A stretch of 64,000 bases of DNA from Caenorhabditis remanei (taxonomy: Eukaryota; Nematoda; Chromadorea; Rhabditida; Rhabditidae). A model generated the notes under the pieces. It was not told the DNA's origin and ran no database searches. It saw nothing but the letters and a program-made list of their open reading frames with translations. The position numbers and the translations under genes are program-made. Within the stretch, counting starts at the first letter, position 1. Every line of letters starts with the position of its first letter. The stretch lies in contig NC_071330.1 in assembly GCF_010183535.1 (NCBI RefSeq), positions 8,847,717-8,911,716 on the forward strand, given 5' to 3'. Below, piece after piece: positions 1 through 15,700 of this stretch.

Positions 1-693
1 TGTTTTTTTATATAAAAATAAAGTTCATGGTTTCGGTGGCTTCCCAGTTGACACATCTGGTGCAATTGATGCAACATTTCTGAAATAATTAGATTTTGAA
101 AGGATACTAGCAAAAATTTTCCTACGCCAATGTGTCATCCGTAACATTTGCCTTCGTCTTTTCCAGAGGCATCGATTTTGGAACAGCTCTGAAATTGAAT
201 AGTTTCAGATACACCTAGCTGTGAAATATTTTCTAACTGAGAAATCGGACGATGTGCATCTTTTTTCGAAGTGGCGTTAATTGGAGTGTTCTGATCAACT
301 AATTGCACGCGAGAATCGCCTTGAAACTTCTTTTTTGGTTTGCATTGAACAAGCGAATACGGAAAAAGAAGGAAGAAGACAATGTGAATCTAAACGTCTT
401 TTTTTAATAATTGAAAACTTCAAATTTCTTTTGACTTCTGATTTGAAAATAATGAAAAAGTCTTACATGTTGCCAGAGAAACCAGAAAAAGTGCATTATT
501 ATGTGTTGAGGTTTTGATTGGAGTAAAAACGGAATGATACGAGATTTCTTGGTTTTTCGAAACTGAAATGAGATCTTATCTTGTTCTGTTTCAAGTTTTT
601 GAAATAAAAGTTTTAAGATAAGAATTAAAAGATCACGTTCTTATTTCGAATGGATATAATACTGTGTGCTTGATCTTCTCAAACGTTCTTGTA
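1..693. other. Intergenic, no gene seen
   Basis: AT-rich sequence with no open frame that looks coded. The 78-codon frame at 281-517 has no splice partners and biased, low-complexity composition. It ends where the 1.6-kb foldback begins. Confidence 0.6.
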
Positions 694-2316
694 CTGACTG
701 CCTCGAGCATAGGCCTACTGGCCATGTTACACATGCACCAAGTTGATCCGTTTCGGCTGATTTTTTAATATGTTAGTACCCTAGGAATTCTAAGAATTAT
801 ATACCTTACCACATCAGGTTCCGCCCCCTTTGACCTACCGAAACGATCGATTGAAATTGAAAAATGAAAATGTTTCTAAACTTTTTTTTCTTAAAGATAG
901 TGTCAAAATCTTTTCAGAAATTGATTGCTAGCCTTATTTTATGCTTTTTATAAAATAACTACTTTTTTCTAGCTCTCCTGCATCCCTGCATCATAGAGAA
1001 AAAATCACTTTTTTTGAAAAATTTGTCAATTTTTTCATTTTTTTTGGATTTTTCGGGATGACGAAGTACTGCGGCCCGAAGTAAATTTATGATGATAAGA
1101 TACATATTTGTGTTGGCTATTCTAAAATATAAGTACCTTCTTCAGATTCCACTGTTATCCGATTTATGAACAAAGAAGTGCCGAAATTTGAGACATTTTA
1201 ACGTACCCCACATGGTAAAAACTGACTGGGTGATGAAAATCAAAAATATTTCTGATTTGAGTTATTCTGAGATAGAATAGTACTCACACAAATTTTCAGA
1301 CAATTCTGACCAGATTTCAGGGAGTTACAGACACCTCCTCCATTTTTTCAAGTCAAAAAGTTTGAGCTCTCGTAACTTTTCAGATGATGGCTCAAAGTTT
1401 ATGAAACTTTGAGAAGATAGTGGAATATACTTTACAAACACGAATTCATAGCTTGAAGATGATTATAAAAAAGAATACTGGCATTTCATACGCCAGAACA
1501 TATCAGTATCGTAGCCCCTTGAAGCTATCAGATATGAAATGAAACGAAAGTTGAACAAAACGACAAAAACTGACATTCATTTATTTATTTGTGTTTCTGA
1601 AGTATATTTCACTGTTTTCTCAAAGTTTCTAAGATTTTGAGTAATAATCTGAAAAGTTACGAGAGCTTAAATTTTTTGACTTGAAAAAATGGAGGAGGTG
1701 TCTGTAACTCACTGAAACACGGTCAGAATTGTCTGCAAATTTGTGTGAGTACTATTCTATCTCAGAATAACTCAAACCAGAAATATTTTTGATTTTCGTG
1801 ACCTAGTCATTTTTACCATGGAGGGGGTACGTTAAAATGTCTCAAATTTCGGCACTTCTTTGTTCATAAATCGGCTAAACAGTGGAATCTGAAGAAGGTA
1901 CTTATATTTTCGAATAGCCAACACAAATATGTATCTTATCATCATAAATTTACTTCGGACCGCAGTACTTCGACTAGCCGAAAAATCCAAAAAACATGAA
2001 AAATTGACAGTTTTTCAAACAGTGATTTTTTCTCTATGATGCAGGCAAGCTAGAAAAAAGTAGTTCTCTTGTAAAATGCACAAAATAAGGCTGGCAATTA
2101 ATTTCTGAAAAGATTTTGTTCTTATCTTTCTAAAGAAAAATGTTTATTTTTCAACTTTAATCGATCGTTTCGGTAAGTCAAAGGGGGCGGAGCCTAATGG
2201 GGTATGGTATAAAATTTTTAGAATTCCTAGGATACTAACATATTGAAAAATCAGCCGAAACGGATCAACTTCGTACATGTGTAACATGCCTGTAGGCCTA
2301 TGCTCGAGCCAGTCAG
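694..2316. repeat. 1.6-kb foldback (long inverted repeat) element
   Basis: The two halves are diverged reverse complements. The left arm starts CTGACTGCCTCGAGCATAG at 694 and the right arm ends with the matching CTATGCTCGAGCCAGTCAG at 2316. Further landmarks pair in order: GGAGGAGGTGTCTGTAACTC near 1690 pairs with its complement near 1330, and the GATCCGTTTCGGCTGA end pairs near 745/2262. Arms are roughly 750 nt with a spacer of about 130 nt near 1450-1580. No transposase frame is seen inside and I find no clear target-site duplication at the ends. It is a non-autonomous foldback transposon or a palindromic duplication. Arms differ at several percent of sites, so it is not recent. Confidence 0.85.
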
Positions 2317-2924
2317 AGATTGTCTCTTAAGTGAGAGATTGCGGGAGAGTCGACCGAATGACCTTCTCACATTCCAAATGGCACATGAATTGTGGCGTTT
2401 ATTCTCATTCCTTCACCCTAGAAATGCCTAATTCAATGTACTGCCCGATCAGTTCTCCATGTACTGCCCGAAAACCATACCTTACCCCATATAATAGTGG
2501 TTAACTGTCCCAAGTATCTTCTGTATTTTCGATTCCTATTATCTGCTTCAATTATAACAACAATTTGAATGTTTGCAACTTTTTCTAATCTCTTCATTGG
2601 CTACCTCTTTTTCATAGATACAGTAACCCTGTAGTCGGAATAGCTTTGTGGGATTATAGGAAACAACAACTCCCAGGCAGAGAAAACCTCTTCAACTGAC
2701 ACCCTTCGAGAAGCATACACACCCACATAAATATTCATTAGGGAAGAAGAATATGCCACAAGGTTTGAAATCTCTTCGTTGCTCTCTCGTTTCCTTTTCT
2801 CACTCACACTCTCTTCATTCCTCTCATCGTCTTTATACTCTAACCCCTCTAACCACGAGGCCCACTATCGACCAGCGCACCAAACGGCACAACAAGGGTC
2901 TCTGACGATACTCTAATTCTCAAA
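2317..2924. other. Intergenic, upstream of the 2.9-kb gene
   Basis: Ends in pyrimidine-rich sequence (about 2770-2850, CTCTC/TTCC runs) typical of nematode promoter-proximal DNA just before the ATG at 2925. A 68-codon minus-strand frame at 2601-2807 lies here but shows no gene structure. Confidence 0.5.
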
Positions 2925-3750
2925 ATGGTTCCATCGGCTTACTGTCCGATGGGCTCTCCATCTCTTCTCAACGGAGACTTCTATGAGAATTTAGTTCATC
3001 TCAAAGATTTCTCATGGAGTCCAATGTTGGCAGCTGTTACTCAAAACCAAACTTCTTCACGTGAAGGTTCTGTCATCGATTTTGTTGAACAGACTCTTCC
3101 AGAGTCTGCAATTTCCGCTATCATTGTTCTACTCTACGTTATTATCTTTGAAAGGATCATCAACAAGTGCGTCTCTTTCTTAAAAGTTACAAGAAAAATG
3201 AAAATTGCTGCAAGTGTGTCTCTCGCTTTCACCTTGATATCGTTCACAATCTCAGTGGTCTGTTTCCGAATGTCACCAAATGTAGGTTTTTGTGATTTCA
3301 TTGACTAAATATTGATCAAACTTCATTTTACAGATTCTCCCGCTCTTCTCTCTTATGATCATCTACACCCATTTTTTCATTATCGCATTTGCCTTTTTTG
3401 ATCATTGCGACAAGTCTATTAAAGCAGTATGGAAAATTACCAACTTCCAATTTCAATGCTCGAAAATCGTGATTGTCATCATTGAAATTCTTCTCTTCTT
3501 CTTCGCTCCAACATACCGCCCAGAACCAGGACACTGTCCTCTTCATATTACACGTATGACCATGGAATTCTTCTTCTACGCGACAATCATCTATTCCCTC
3601 CTGACTTATATGATAATCATAGAAGCGTGGACAAGCTTGACTGCCGATGAGTTCACTCTAAAAGAGAATAAAGAAATCATTGGAAAAATTGTGAAGAAGA
3701 AGGATTTTGGATGGATCACATACACTGATGAGGTGAAACCATTGGCCTAA
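2925..3750 (+). CDS. Nematode multi-pass membrane protein, unknown function
   Basis: Two exons, 2925-3281 and 3334-3750, joined in phase 0 across a 52-bp GT-AG intron ending TTTTACAG, encode 257 aa. The start is in good context (CTCAAAATGG). About five hydrophobic segments are visible: residues ~58-78, ~93-113, ~120-141, ~160-175 and ~190-212. The N-terminal ~50 residues are polar with one NQT glycosylation sequon. The C-terminal tail is short and charged, ending VKPLA. No cysteine framework or catalytic motif is obvious. A poly(A) signal AATAAA lies at 3806-3811, about 55 nt after the stop. I do not recognise the family. It resembles the many nematode-specific membrane proteins of unknown role, and its position beside glr-1 does not imply a shared function. 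Confidence 0.8.
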
Positions 3751-4915
3751 AATTATATTCATTGATATAATGTATTTTTTATTTTTTAAGACTGATATTT
3801 TGTGAAATAAATCTCGTTCTCTAAATATTATTGATTAACTTCAGGGTGTCCTCTGTGTAGGACCACAGAGGGGAAACTATAAATTGCATTCTTCATTGGC
3901 TCAACCGTGATGATTAGTTTGCCATCTGGTCAAAGAAAGAGGTCAACACTCATAGAGCACTGACCACTAGGTGGTCAAGAAAATATATTGAATAACACGA
4001 TTCGAATATATCACTGGCTCCTCTCCAGTGGAATTTCCTATCAATAAATTCAGTTTCTATGAAACATGAAACTCAGAAAAAAAAACAGAAAACAGGCAGA
4101 AATAATTGTTTGTTTTCAGGATAGACACAAAATAAAATGTACCATGTGACTACACGGGTGATAAAATCTTACTGTCAGACTTCTTTGAACTGGTTTATTT
4201 CTCGGTAACAGCTCGAGCTTTCTCGGTAACGCTAGCTCCTGTTCAGCGTAGATTTTATCATACTTTATTAGATGGGGAACAGCCTCGTAATATGAGCAAT
4301 CTCTCTTTAGTATAAATGATAAAATACTGAGACGAAACTTTTTTGGAAGAAATATGTTGTTGAGAATTCCGAATCTCTGTTTCCCTAACCAAGTGCCATC
4401 ATCGCTCTATAAATAAATGTAAATTTCAACAACTTTTCCTCGTAACTTCATCTTATTTCATAAATTGAAAAGAGGTTCCTTCGCGTCCGCTCTTTCTCAA
4501 AATGAAGATGTGCCCCATCCCAAGTGTCTCTCTTCTTCGGAAGGGAGGACGTTGATTGGCCATCTTTCTCGAATTCTCTTCTTCTTATATACTATTTAAA
4601 CGCTCAGAGGTGAGTCTGAAATGCAATTTAGGGTTTGCGAGTGCTCCGCTCCCTTCGGCTCCTTCTCTTTACACACTCAGTTGGCTGCAGACGGACACAG
4701 GAGGGTCCTCCAATTTTTCTTCGTTTCGGTCACTTCATACTTTTCCGAAAAAGTATTTCTTCCTTTTCTTTTGACCTTACTCAGTCACATCTTTATTCTT
4801 AGTTTCCTTGTCATGTGTTAATCCGTAAAAGAAACACATTTTCACATTCAATTTGTCGTCACAATGAAGTAAAGGATCAAATTTCGGAGAAGAAAGGGTG
4901 AAGAGCGAAAAGAAG
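3751..4915. other. Intergenic, likely glr-1 5' regulatory region
   Basis: Contains the 3' UTR of the upstream gene (AATAAA at 3806), a short hairpin CCTCTGTG/CACAGAGG near 3848-3872, and a pair of inverted TGATAAAATCT / AGATTTTATCA motifs near 4159 and 4250 with CTCGGTAAC repeated between them (possibly a small degenerate repeat). The 4450-4915 part is pyrimidine-rich and directly precedes glr-1, so promoter elements are expected here. I cannot assign individual sites. Confidence 0.5.
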
Positions 4916-8647
<3,732 letters not shown>

Positions 8648-9671
8648 GCCAAACAATATTTGTGATTCTCAGGGAAAAAGTTATACAAAAGGTGTTTTAT
8701 AAAATTCATTTTGTTTCCTGTTGTGTCTGTCTGCCGGAAAATATAGAAAATGAAATTTCACGGAGGCGACTGATAACATTGTTTTTCTTTCTTGCTCTTC
8801 TGGTATTTCTTAATGTGTTGTGCTCAAAAGAAAGCGATCACACTTTATTAAACGAGACTTCTTAAAAATCACAAAAAGACAGGAAAACTAGGTCAGAGAG
8901 AAGTGTAACCCGTATCTACAAACCAATGAATTAATCATAATACAGCTCGAAATAAAACAGAAAAATGCTTTTCACAAATGGACATGGCGACTTTTAGGAA
9001 ACATTGAATCCCTGAACGACCCGTTTCAAAGGTGACTCACAACGAAAACACAGGAAAAACATGACGGGGACTGGGAGGAAAAAGAGAAGAAGAAGAAGAG
9101 AAAACGGACTGATACCAGTAGAAGATAGTAAAACTCTGAAATGAAAATGAAATGGGACAGATGGTATTTACACACAAAATGTTATTGAGGAGAAAAGCTG
9201 AGAAGTGGTAGGTCACCGGGAGACAGAAAAAAGGAGAGTGAATTGGGTTGGGTGTATGTATACACGTAGATATACACACTGAATCTGAATCTATTCCCGT
9301 ATTAACGGGGAAAATCGATATCGATGAAAAGTTGAATGTCACGGATGAATGATTGAGAAGTGGTAGAAAGGGAAAAAAGATTGGTTGAAAATAATACACC
9401 TAGAAAAAAGATAAAGGAGAATCAAAGAAGAAGAAGGGAGATTATGTAGAAGAAGAAGAACACGGATCCTGTAAAAAGTGGACGTGTGTCCGTTCGAGTT
9501 CTGCTTCGTCGTGAACTGTTTCGATAGATGTTTGACTCCTGAAAATTGCATTTTATTAAATATAATCTGGTGTTTACTAGAGTTTGTTAGAGAGTTGTAA
9601 GCGTTTTTCCAGGGACCAGGGTGTATTTTCATTAAAAAGATTAGCCGACACCTAGGTTTGAATAACCTCGA
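8648..9671. other. 3' UTR region between convergent glr-1 and doxa-1
   Basis: Holds the glr-1 poly(A) signal (AATAAA 8951-8956) and, on the minus strand, the likely doxa-1 signal (AATAAA complement at 9552-9557). Otherwise AT- and purine-rich. Open frames on the minus strand (9037-9399, 9339-9632) are low-complexity shadows of purine runs. Confidence 0.6.
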
Positions 9672-11228
9672 TTACGTCAAATTATCGAAATCCAGACAAA
9701 TGGAAGAGAACCCTGGAGTTGTTGAACGAGAACTCGGCCATCTTCACGAACAGTTTATTGTTGTTTTTCAACTATTATGGATTCAGAATCTTACCTCAAT
9801 GAAGCGGAGCTTGCACTTGATTGACATGTACTCGTTCGTGATTGGAATCCGCTTGACCCCGTTGTCTTATCACTGTTCAAATCGCTTTTATCGCGACTGC
9901 TGTTCGTTGTCTGAAAACGAGGAATAGGTTGATGTGTTGAACTGGAAACCTTTAACAGCGATCAATAGAAACTTACATTTGTTCCAAAAGTTCCAATTTG
10001 AACTCCCTGCAGACCAGGTCCTCCAGTTGGAAGTTTCTTCCATTTCGGACCAACATGCTCATCAAGACTGGCATCCAAGAACGTTGACAGTGTGTAAATA
10101 CGCCAGTGTTCACAGATACCGAGTCCAAGACCACAAAGAACACAGAGAATTCCCATTGAGAAAATGAGATAAAAACAGAAAGAGAAGGTGGCTGTTAGGT
10201 CGACTCTTTCGAAGTTTTCACCAGTGAAAGCTATCCGAAGTTCGCATGGAGACAGTAGTAAATAGACAAGACAAGCAATGAGACACGAGATTCCAGTGGC
10301 CAGAATTGACTGAAGTGAACATTTGAAAGAATAATAAAGTTGGTGTTCTTTTAAGAGATTCTGTCAGGATTGACATTTAGCTCACCTTATAAGCATTATG
10401 TGGTAACAGAAATAGTAAAACCACTGAAAGACACCAACAAGCGAATGCAAACCAAACGGCTGCATGTGTGTAATGTCCAGCAACTCGATAATGTCTTCCC
10501 CAATCAAAAGCATCTTGATTCAAAGAGAAATATTCGAGAACACTGAGCATTGGATACGGTAGACCGTTTTCCAAACCGTGGTGTAGTGCTTCTGCCATTG
10601 ATGAGACTGAAACAAATGCTTAAAGATAAAATACATCGAAGAAAGCGAAGCTTACTTCCAGAAATATCAAATCCTTCATTGTAGTACAATTCAGTCATGT
10701 CACTTCCGGGAAGAACATCATTTGAAGAAAGTAATCGTTCGACTGAAAACTCTTTTCACTTACTCTCTGAAAACTCGTTCAATGAACTCACATTTCAATG
10801 TAACATTCACTTTTTGCAACCCGATCTCAACACCAATTTTGGCCAATATCCTCTCATTTGAGTGGCCACGAAACTGAGTGTAGATCATTTGAGAACCCGA
10901 CGCCCAACACGGAAGAATCAGAGACGCTGAAATGAAAAAATACGTTCAAAAATTCTGAAAATCAGAAATGATTACCTATTAAAGAAGCGCCCACGACTAG
11001 CATGAGAACATATGTGACTGTGGTTATTACTCTTTTCCGCCTCACTCCTGGTAATATTAGAAGGTAGGCAATAAAAGGAATTAGAAATACCGAGAATATC
11101 TGAAAATATTATTAAACGAGTTTTCTGAATATTCGAAAGAAACTCACCACAAAAGCGTGCATGTTGAAATTAGGAATAGCCGCATTTGGATAGTCAGACG
11201 GACTCGGATTTCCACCGAACCACAGCAT
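9672..11228 (-). CDS. doxa-1: Dual oxidase maturation factor (DUOXA family)
   Basis: ER/plasma-membrane partner needed to fold and deliver dual oxidase, in worms the cuticle cross-linking enzyme BLI-3. Exons on the minus strand: 11228-11148, 11099-10976, 10926-10792, 10742-10656, 10606-10386, 10309-9977, 9910-9795, and a short terminal exon, tentatively 9741-9672. The model totals about 388 aa. Start MLWFGGNPSPSDYP. Family hallmarks: the extracellular loop with IGVEIGLQKVNVTLK and an N-glycosylation sequon; GLENGLPYPMLSVLEYF; and RHYRVAGHYTHAAVWFAFACW, which aligns with human DUOXA1 around RQYRLAGHYTSAMLWVAF. About five membrane helices. The last two exons are S/T-rich and cytoplasmic, and the final splice acceptor is weak, so the last ~23 residues are uncertain. 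Convergent with glr-1, as I recall for the C06E1 clone of C. elegans. Confidence 0.88.
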
Positions 11229-12739
11229 CTTCTGATTTTTCTTCTGATTTTAAGATCGGTTCGTTTCGATTATTGGTTCGTCTGAAATGCAGCAAAATGA
11301 TGAGAATTATATTGTAGTAGACAAGAATAGAGTCTCTTTGAGAAGTGAAGAGTTCAAGAACAATTTGAACAATTTATATATAAAACGTGGGTTGGGGCGG
11401 GTGGTCAGAGTAAATAAAAGAGGCGGAGTCAAGGAGCCTATGTGTCGTTTTGAAATATATTTTAGAGTTTATTTATTTGTTTTTGCTTATTTTTCATACT
11501 TGACTTTGATATTTCTCATGTAGTCTTTGTCTATTTTCCGGATGATGATGCATTTCTTGTTATCACAAAAAAGGGAAAAGCGGAAAAACTTCGAAAATAG
11601 AGTTAAGGTTAAGAAAAAGTAAACAAAAACAGTTTCCAAAGATAAACAGCATTTCGAAAAAAAAGAAGTAGTCGAATACTTTTTCAGACTGAAATCAAGA
11701 AGAATGGAATAGAAAAAGCAGAACTTTAAATAAAGAAGGAATATAAAAAAGAGACTGGAAAAAGGAAGTTATTGAGCAAATATTGATGGGGGTAGAGGGG
11801 AGGTGATGAAAATAGGTTGGCAGGCGGAAACCGGAAAAGTTCAGTTATATTTGTAGGAGGAGGTGCTAGAAGTTTGCAACTAACAAACTTTTCGAGACGA
11901 AAGCGAGATGGTAATAATTTGCAAATATTTAGATTGATGGGGTGAAAATTTGGAGAGGAGAAAGGGGATGATGGGTGCAATAAAAAGTGAAACGTTTATC
12001 TTTAGAGATTTTGATTGAAAGTTTGAAAAAAAGGTTAGATATGGGGTTAGAGAGATGGAAAGATCGAGTCTGTGAATTTCAAAAAGTATTGACGGAGGTT
12101 TACTGTAAGAAACGACGGGTGATTTGTTGTAGAGTCAACTAAAGCTATCTGAGGTAGGTACGGGGGAAGTTTCGAAACTTTCCAAAAACTCCAGTACTGT
12201 AGTATCTACAGTTCCAATTTTTTAAAATGCATCTTTGCTGGAAAGAAGACTTTAAGAATGGATGTTCTGGATGCGTGTGGAATCATTTTTAGAACTCTCT
12301 GTTTGAAGCATTTTCTTGTGCATTTTCCAGATTTGCACAAAATTTGTAGAAGACAAATAAACCTGAAGTTAAAAAAGGTGAGAGTGGACGAAAATTGCAC
12401 TCTAGAAGAAAATTGGCATCTTGACCTCTTTTCCCTCTTATTCTCACTAATATTTGTTTGTTTTCTTTTAATTCGAAACCATCAAACACATGTTTCAATT
12501 AATTGGTTTCGTTTACTGATTACAGAAGAGAGGACTTGCGAGAAATAAACAGAAGGAGAAACCGAAACCAAAACGGGCGAGATGAGAAAAAGATGGTGCC
12601 CGAAAAGGGAAAGTTAGAGAGACGACGAATACGAGAGAGGACCGAAAAAGAAGAAAAAAGAGGATGCTGTAATAGAAAAAGGTCAAGCTAATACTACTAT
12701 ATCAGTGACGATAGTGGTTGTCAAGAAGAAGGAAAATTG

Positions 12740-12775
12740 AAGTAAAAAGAAGAAAAAGAAGAAGAAGAAGAAGAC
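12740..12775. repeat. (AAG)n purine microsatellite
   Basis: Imperfect AAG/AAGA repeat inside a longer purine-rich tract. One of several such tracts in the gene-poor interval. It generates the spurious K/R- or F/S-rich frames seen around it. Confidence 0.7.
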
Positions 12776-15700
12776 TTCTTGAAGTAGAGACTTCTCTTTT
12801 GTTTTGATATTTTATGAGAGAGAAAACAAAAAACTTGTAAAACAATAATCATAATGATTGAAAAGGGAGGAACAACACATTCAAACACTTGAATGTAATA
12901 CGTGTCCATTGGAACGTCTCTGGAAAAGAAAACTCGAAAATTATTGAATCTTTCTACTTCCGATTTTTGCCAAAAAACGATAGGTAAACAAGAAAAAAGA
13001 CAAGGAATAAACATTGAGTGGGTTGATTCTTTTGGAGTTCGAAATGAGAATAGATACATGTGGAAGAATTCGAAAAAAGAGGGAATTACCTATTTCTCTT
13101 TTTAAAGATTAGCTGAATCGTGAAGATAAAAAGAAACTGTTTGAGAGACGAGATGTGAAAACGGCGGTAGACTTGTCGCGTAACGGGGCGAACTGTTGCT
13201 ATCTGGTTGACAAATCTAGTTGGTTGTACTTATCTCTCTGTCAAAATTCGGTTCCACCTCTTCTTTTCATCTAAACACCAATACCGTCATGAGAGATGTC
13301 GACAAGAAAATCAAATTTCAGCTCTCAAGAATTTAGATTTTTATCGGAATTTGAGAAATACGAGATAAAAAGTTCTTCAGGTTTTATGAATGAGATATTA
13401 CGAGAGAGTTGATCGTGCACTTTCGATACTTTTCAAGACAGTTTTATATACGAGAAGCTGAATCATAAATAATTGAACACAAATTTAGAGGATCCAGAAT
13501 TAAAGAGAGTCCAACCATTTAAGGAGTTCTGTTCAACACGTGTTATCTAAAATATGTACGTCTTTTACCATCGTCATTACATTCCTCCCTTATTTCTCAA
13601 GAACTACAGTATATTTCAAACGATGAAAAATACTTGAATCCTAAAAACTCGCAAACCCAATCTCTTCTAACAATCAGCTGCCCATAAAATAATCGCTCTT
13701 TGTACTTTATTTACAACTAAATATCGTCCTTTCGTCTTCTTTTTCTCTTTTTTGGATCTTATCTCATTTTTAAATCTAGTAATCTAACGGTTCCACTCAT
13801 TCACCTCAAAACGTCAAAACGTCACATGCTAACAACGAAAAATGGAATGTAAATCTAAATTTCTAGCTCACTCGATTCTTATCTTTTTCCCTCTTCTTCG
13901 ACCCTTCTTCGCTCTTCGCCAACCGATTCAGATTGCTAGATCAAGTCAAGGTCGGAAAAACGTCAACGGAATTCGGTTTGACGAGAAAAAGGAAAAGAAC
14001 GATGAAGGAAGTAAGGAAATCAGACAACAATTAAGAAGAGAAGAAGACAACATGGTGTCAATCGTCATTTTTATCAGAATTCTTCGCTTGACGTCGCCGG
14101 ATAGCTATCAACTGATGCTGTTATAGTTGTGTCAAGAACGGTAAACAAACAAGGAACCAAGTAAGAAATAATTGAAGAGTTGTCTGAGTTGTTTCCAAAT
14201 CCTCATTTAAAAAATGTTTTTTTTCTTCTAATTAGATCGGTTTCATTGGCTCTGCATAGTTACTTTTTTAACGTGTTTCTAATTCTTCTGATGGCGCGTG
14301 CCAAAGATTGCGAGGGCGGTTGTAGGAGGAGTAGGTGACCTAATCTTTGCGCTTACGAATTTTTGTGTACTTTTTTATGAGCGAGAGGGAAATGAGACAG
14401 ACAAAGTTGGTCAAATACTACGGAGTTATTTGTTACTTGCACAAACTGATTTTGGTGCTGGTCAAGCAATTGCTCGAAGGATTAAACGAATTATCGGAGT
14501 GGTCATTTAGGGAAAGAAATGGAAAAAACACTGGTACGGTACTAACTTCCTCAAAAAAAGAAAAATAAAGTGAGGTCAAATTATTATTTGTATTGTCCAC
14601 TTGAGTACTTTGCAAATCAATTCAATCATTGGAATTGCAATTTCCGGAAGTTGAGAAAGGTTTGAACGATCATAACTCAAGAATAGAAATTAATGTAGGA
14701 CAAGGAAACTTTTAAATTAAAAACTATTGAGTTTAGTTTGATGTTCCTCTTGAAATATACAGTTTTATTGCAGAATTCGAGAAGATTCTAATCTGATTTA
14801 ACAAAAAATTAAATGAGCTCTAAAACATTTTCCGCTCAGTTCAACTATAAAGAAAAATTTCGATTAGAAAACTTTTTTATGGCAATTTACGTAGTTTGAG
14901 CTTATATTGGTATTCATTGTACAAAATTCTAAAAATGAAAGACTTTCTACAGTACTCCAAGTCAGGTTACCTAAGATCTAACATTTCAGAAAGTAGTAAA
15001 GAGTAATTCTCATTCCAATCATTTTATATCAAACAAAAGTTCCCAGAAAAAAGGTGTGGATGATTTCTGATCATCTTCATTTTTCGTTCGAATTTGGAAG
15101 CGACCACTGGCCAAACGGTTTCTCTTTTTCTCGCAAACGACCACATAATTCATTAGGAGAGAATTCGAGAAATTTGTCGCCCCGACGTCTCCGAAAAAAC
15201 CCAGAATTCCCCAAAAGAAGAGGTCAAAGAGGGAAACCTCCGAATTGGTCATAGATTCTTCAAATAGTTACAGCTTTGTAAGATTAAAAGGGCGATTGGT
15301 ATACAATGTAAAAGAAAAAAAGAAAAAGAGAAAGGGAAAAAGGAAAGAAAATAAGAAGAAGAAGATGGCCTCGAATTAAAAATGATACGGTAACTGATCC
15401 AGGAAATAAAAAAAAGAAAGAAGAAGAAAGAAGGAAGTTACCTAGTAACCCAGTAACCTTTTTGGCTGAATAAGCCAAACTTATAGAAGATAAAACGTGT
15501 CGTCTTCAGTCATTCATACATCTTTTCCCTCAAAAAACGTCAAAGATACATGGAAAAATGATAGAGAAAGAGACGATGAGACAGGATAGTTTTTGGGTGA
15601 GCGATAGTCAGATAAACAGTTTTTGCGGTTTTTGCATCTCTCAATGTGTCTTCGTTTCCTTTTGACGTGTATTTATGTTATAGAAGAAGTCTAGAAGAAA

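Noticed and set aside
4155..4265. Possible tiny MITE with TGATAAAATCT ends
   Set aside because: Inverted ends are only 11 nt and AT-rich, no flanking duplication is visible, and the interior shows no symmetry.
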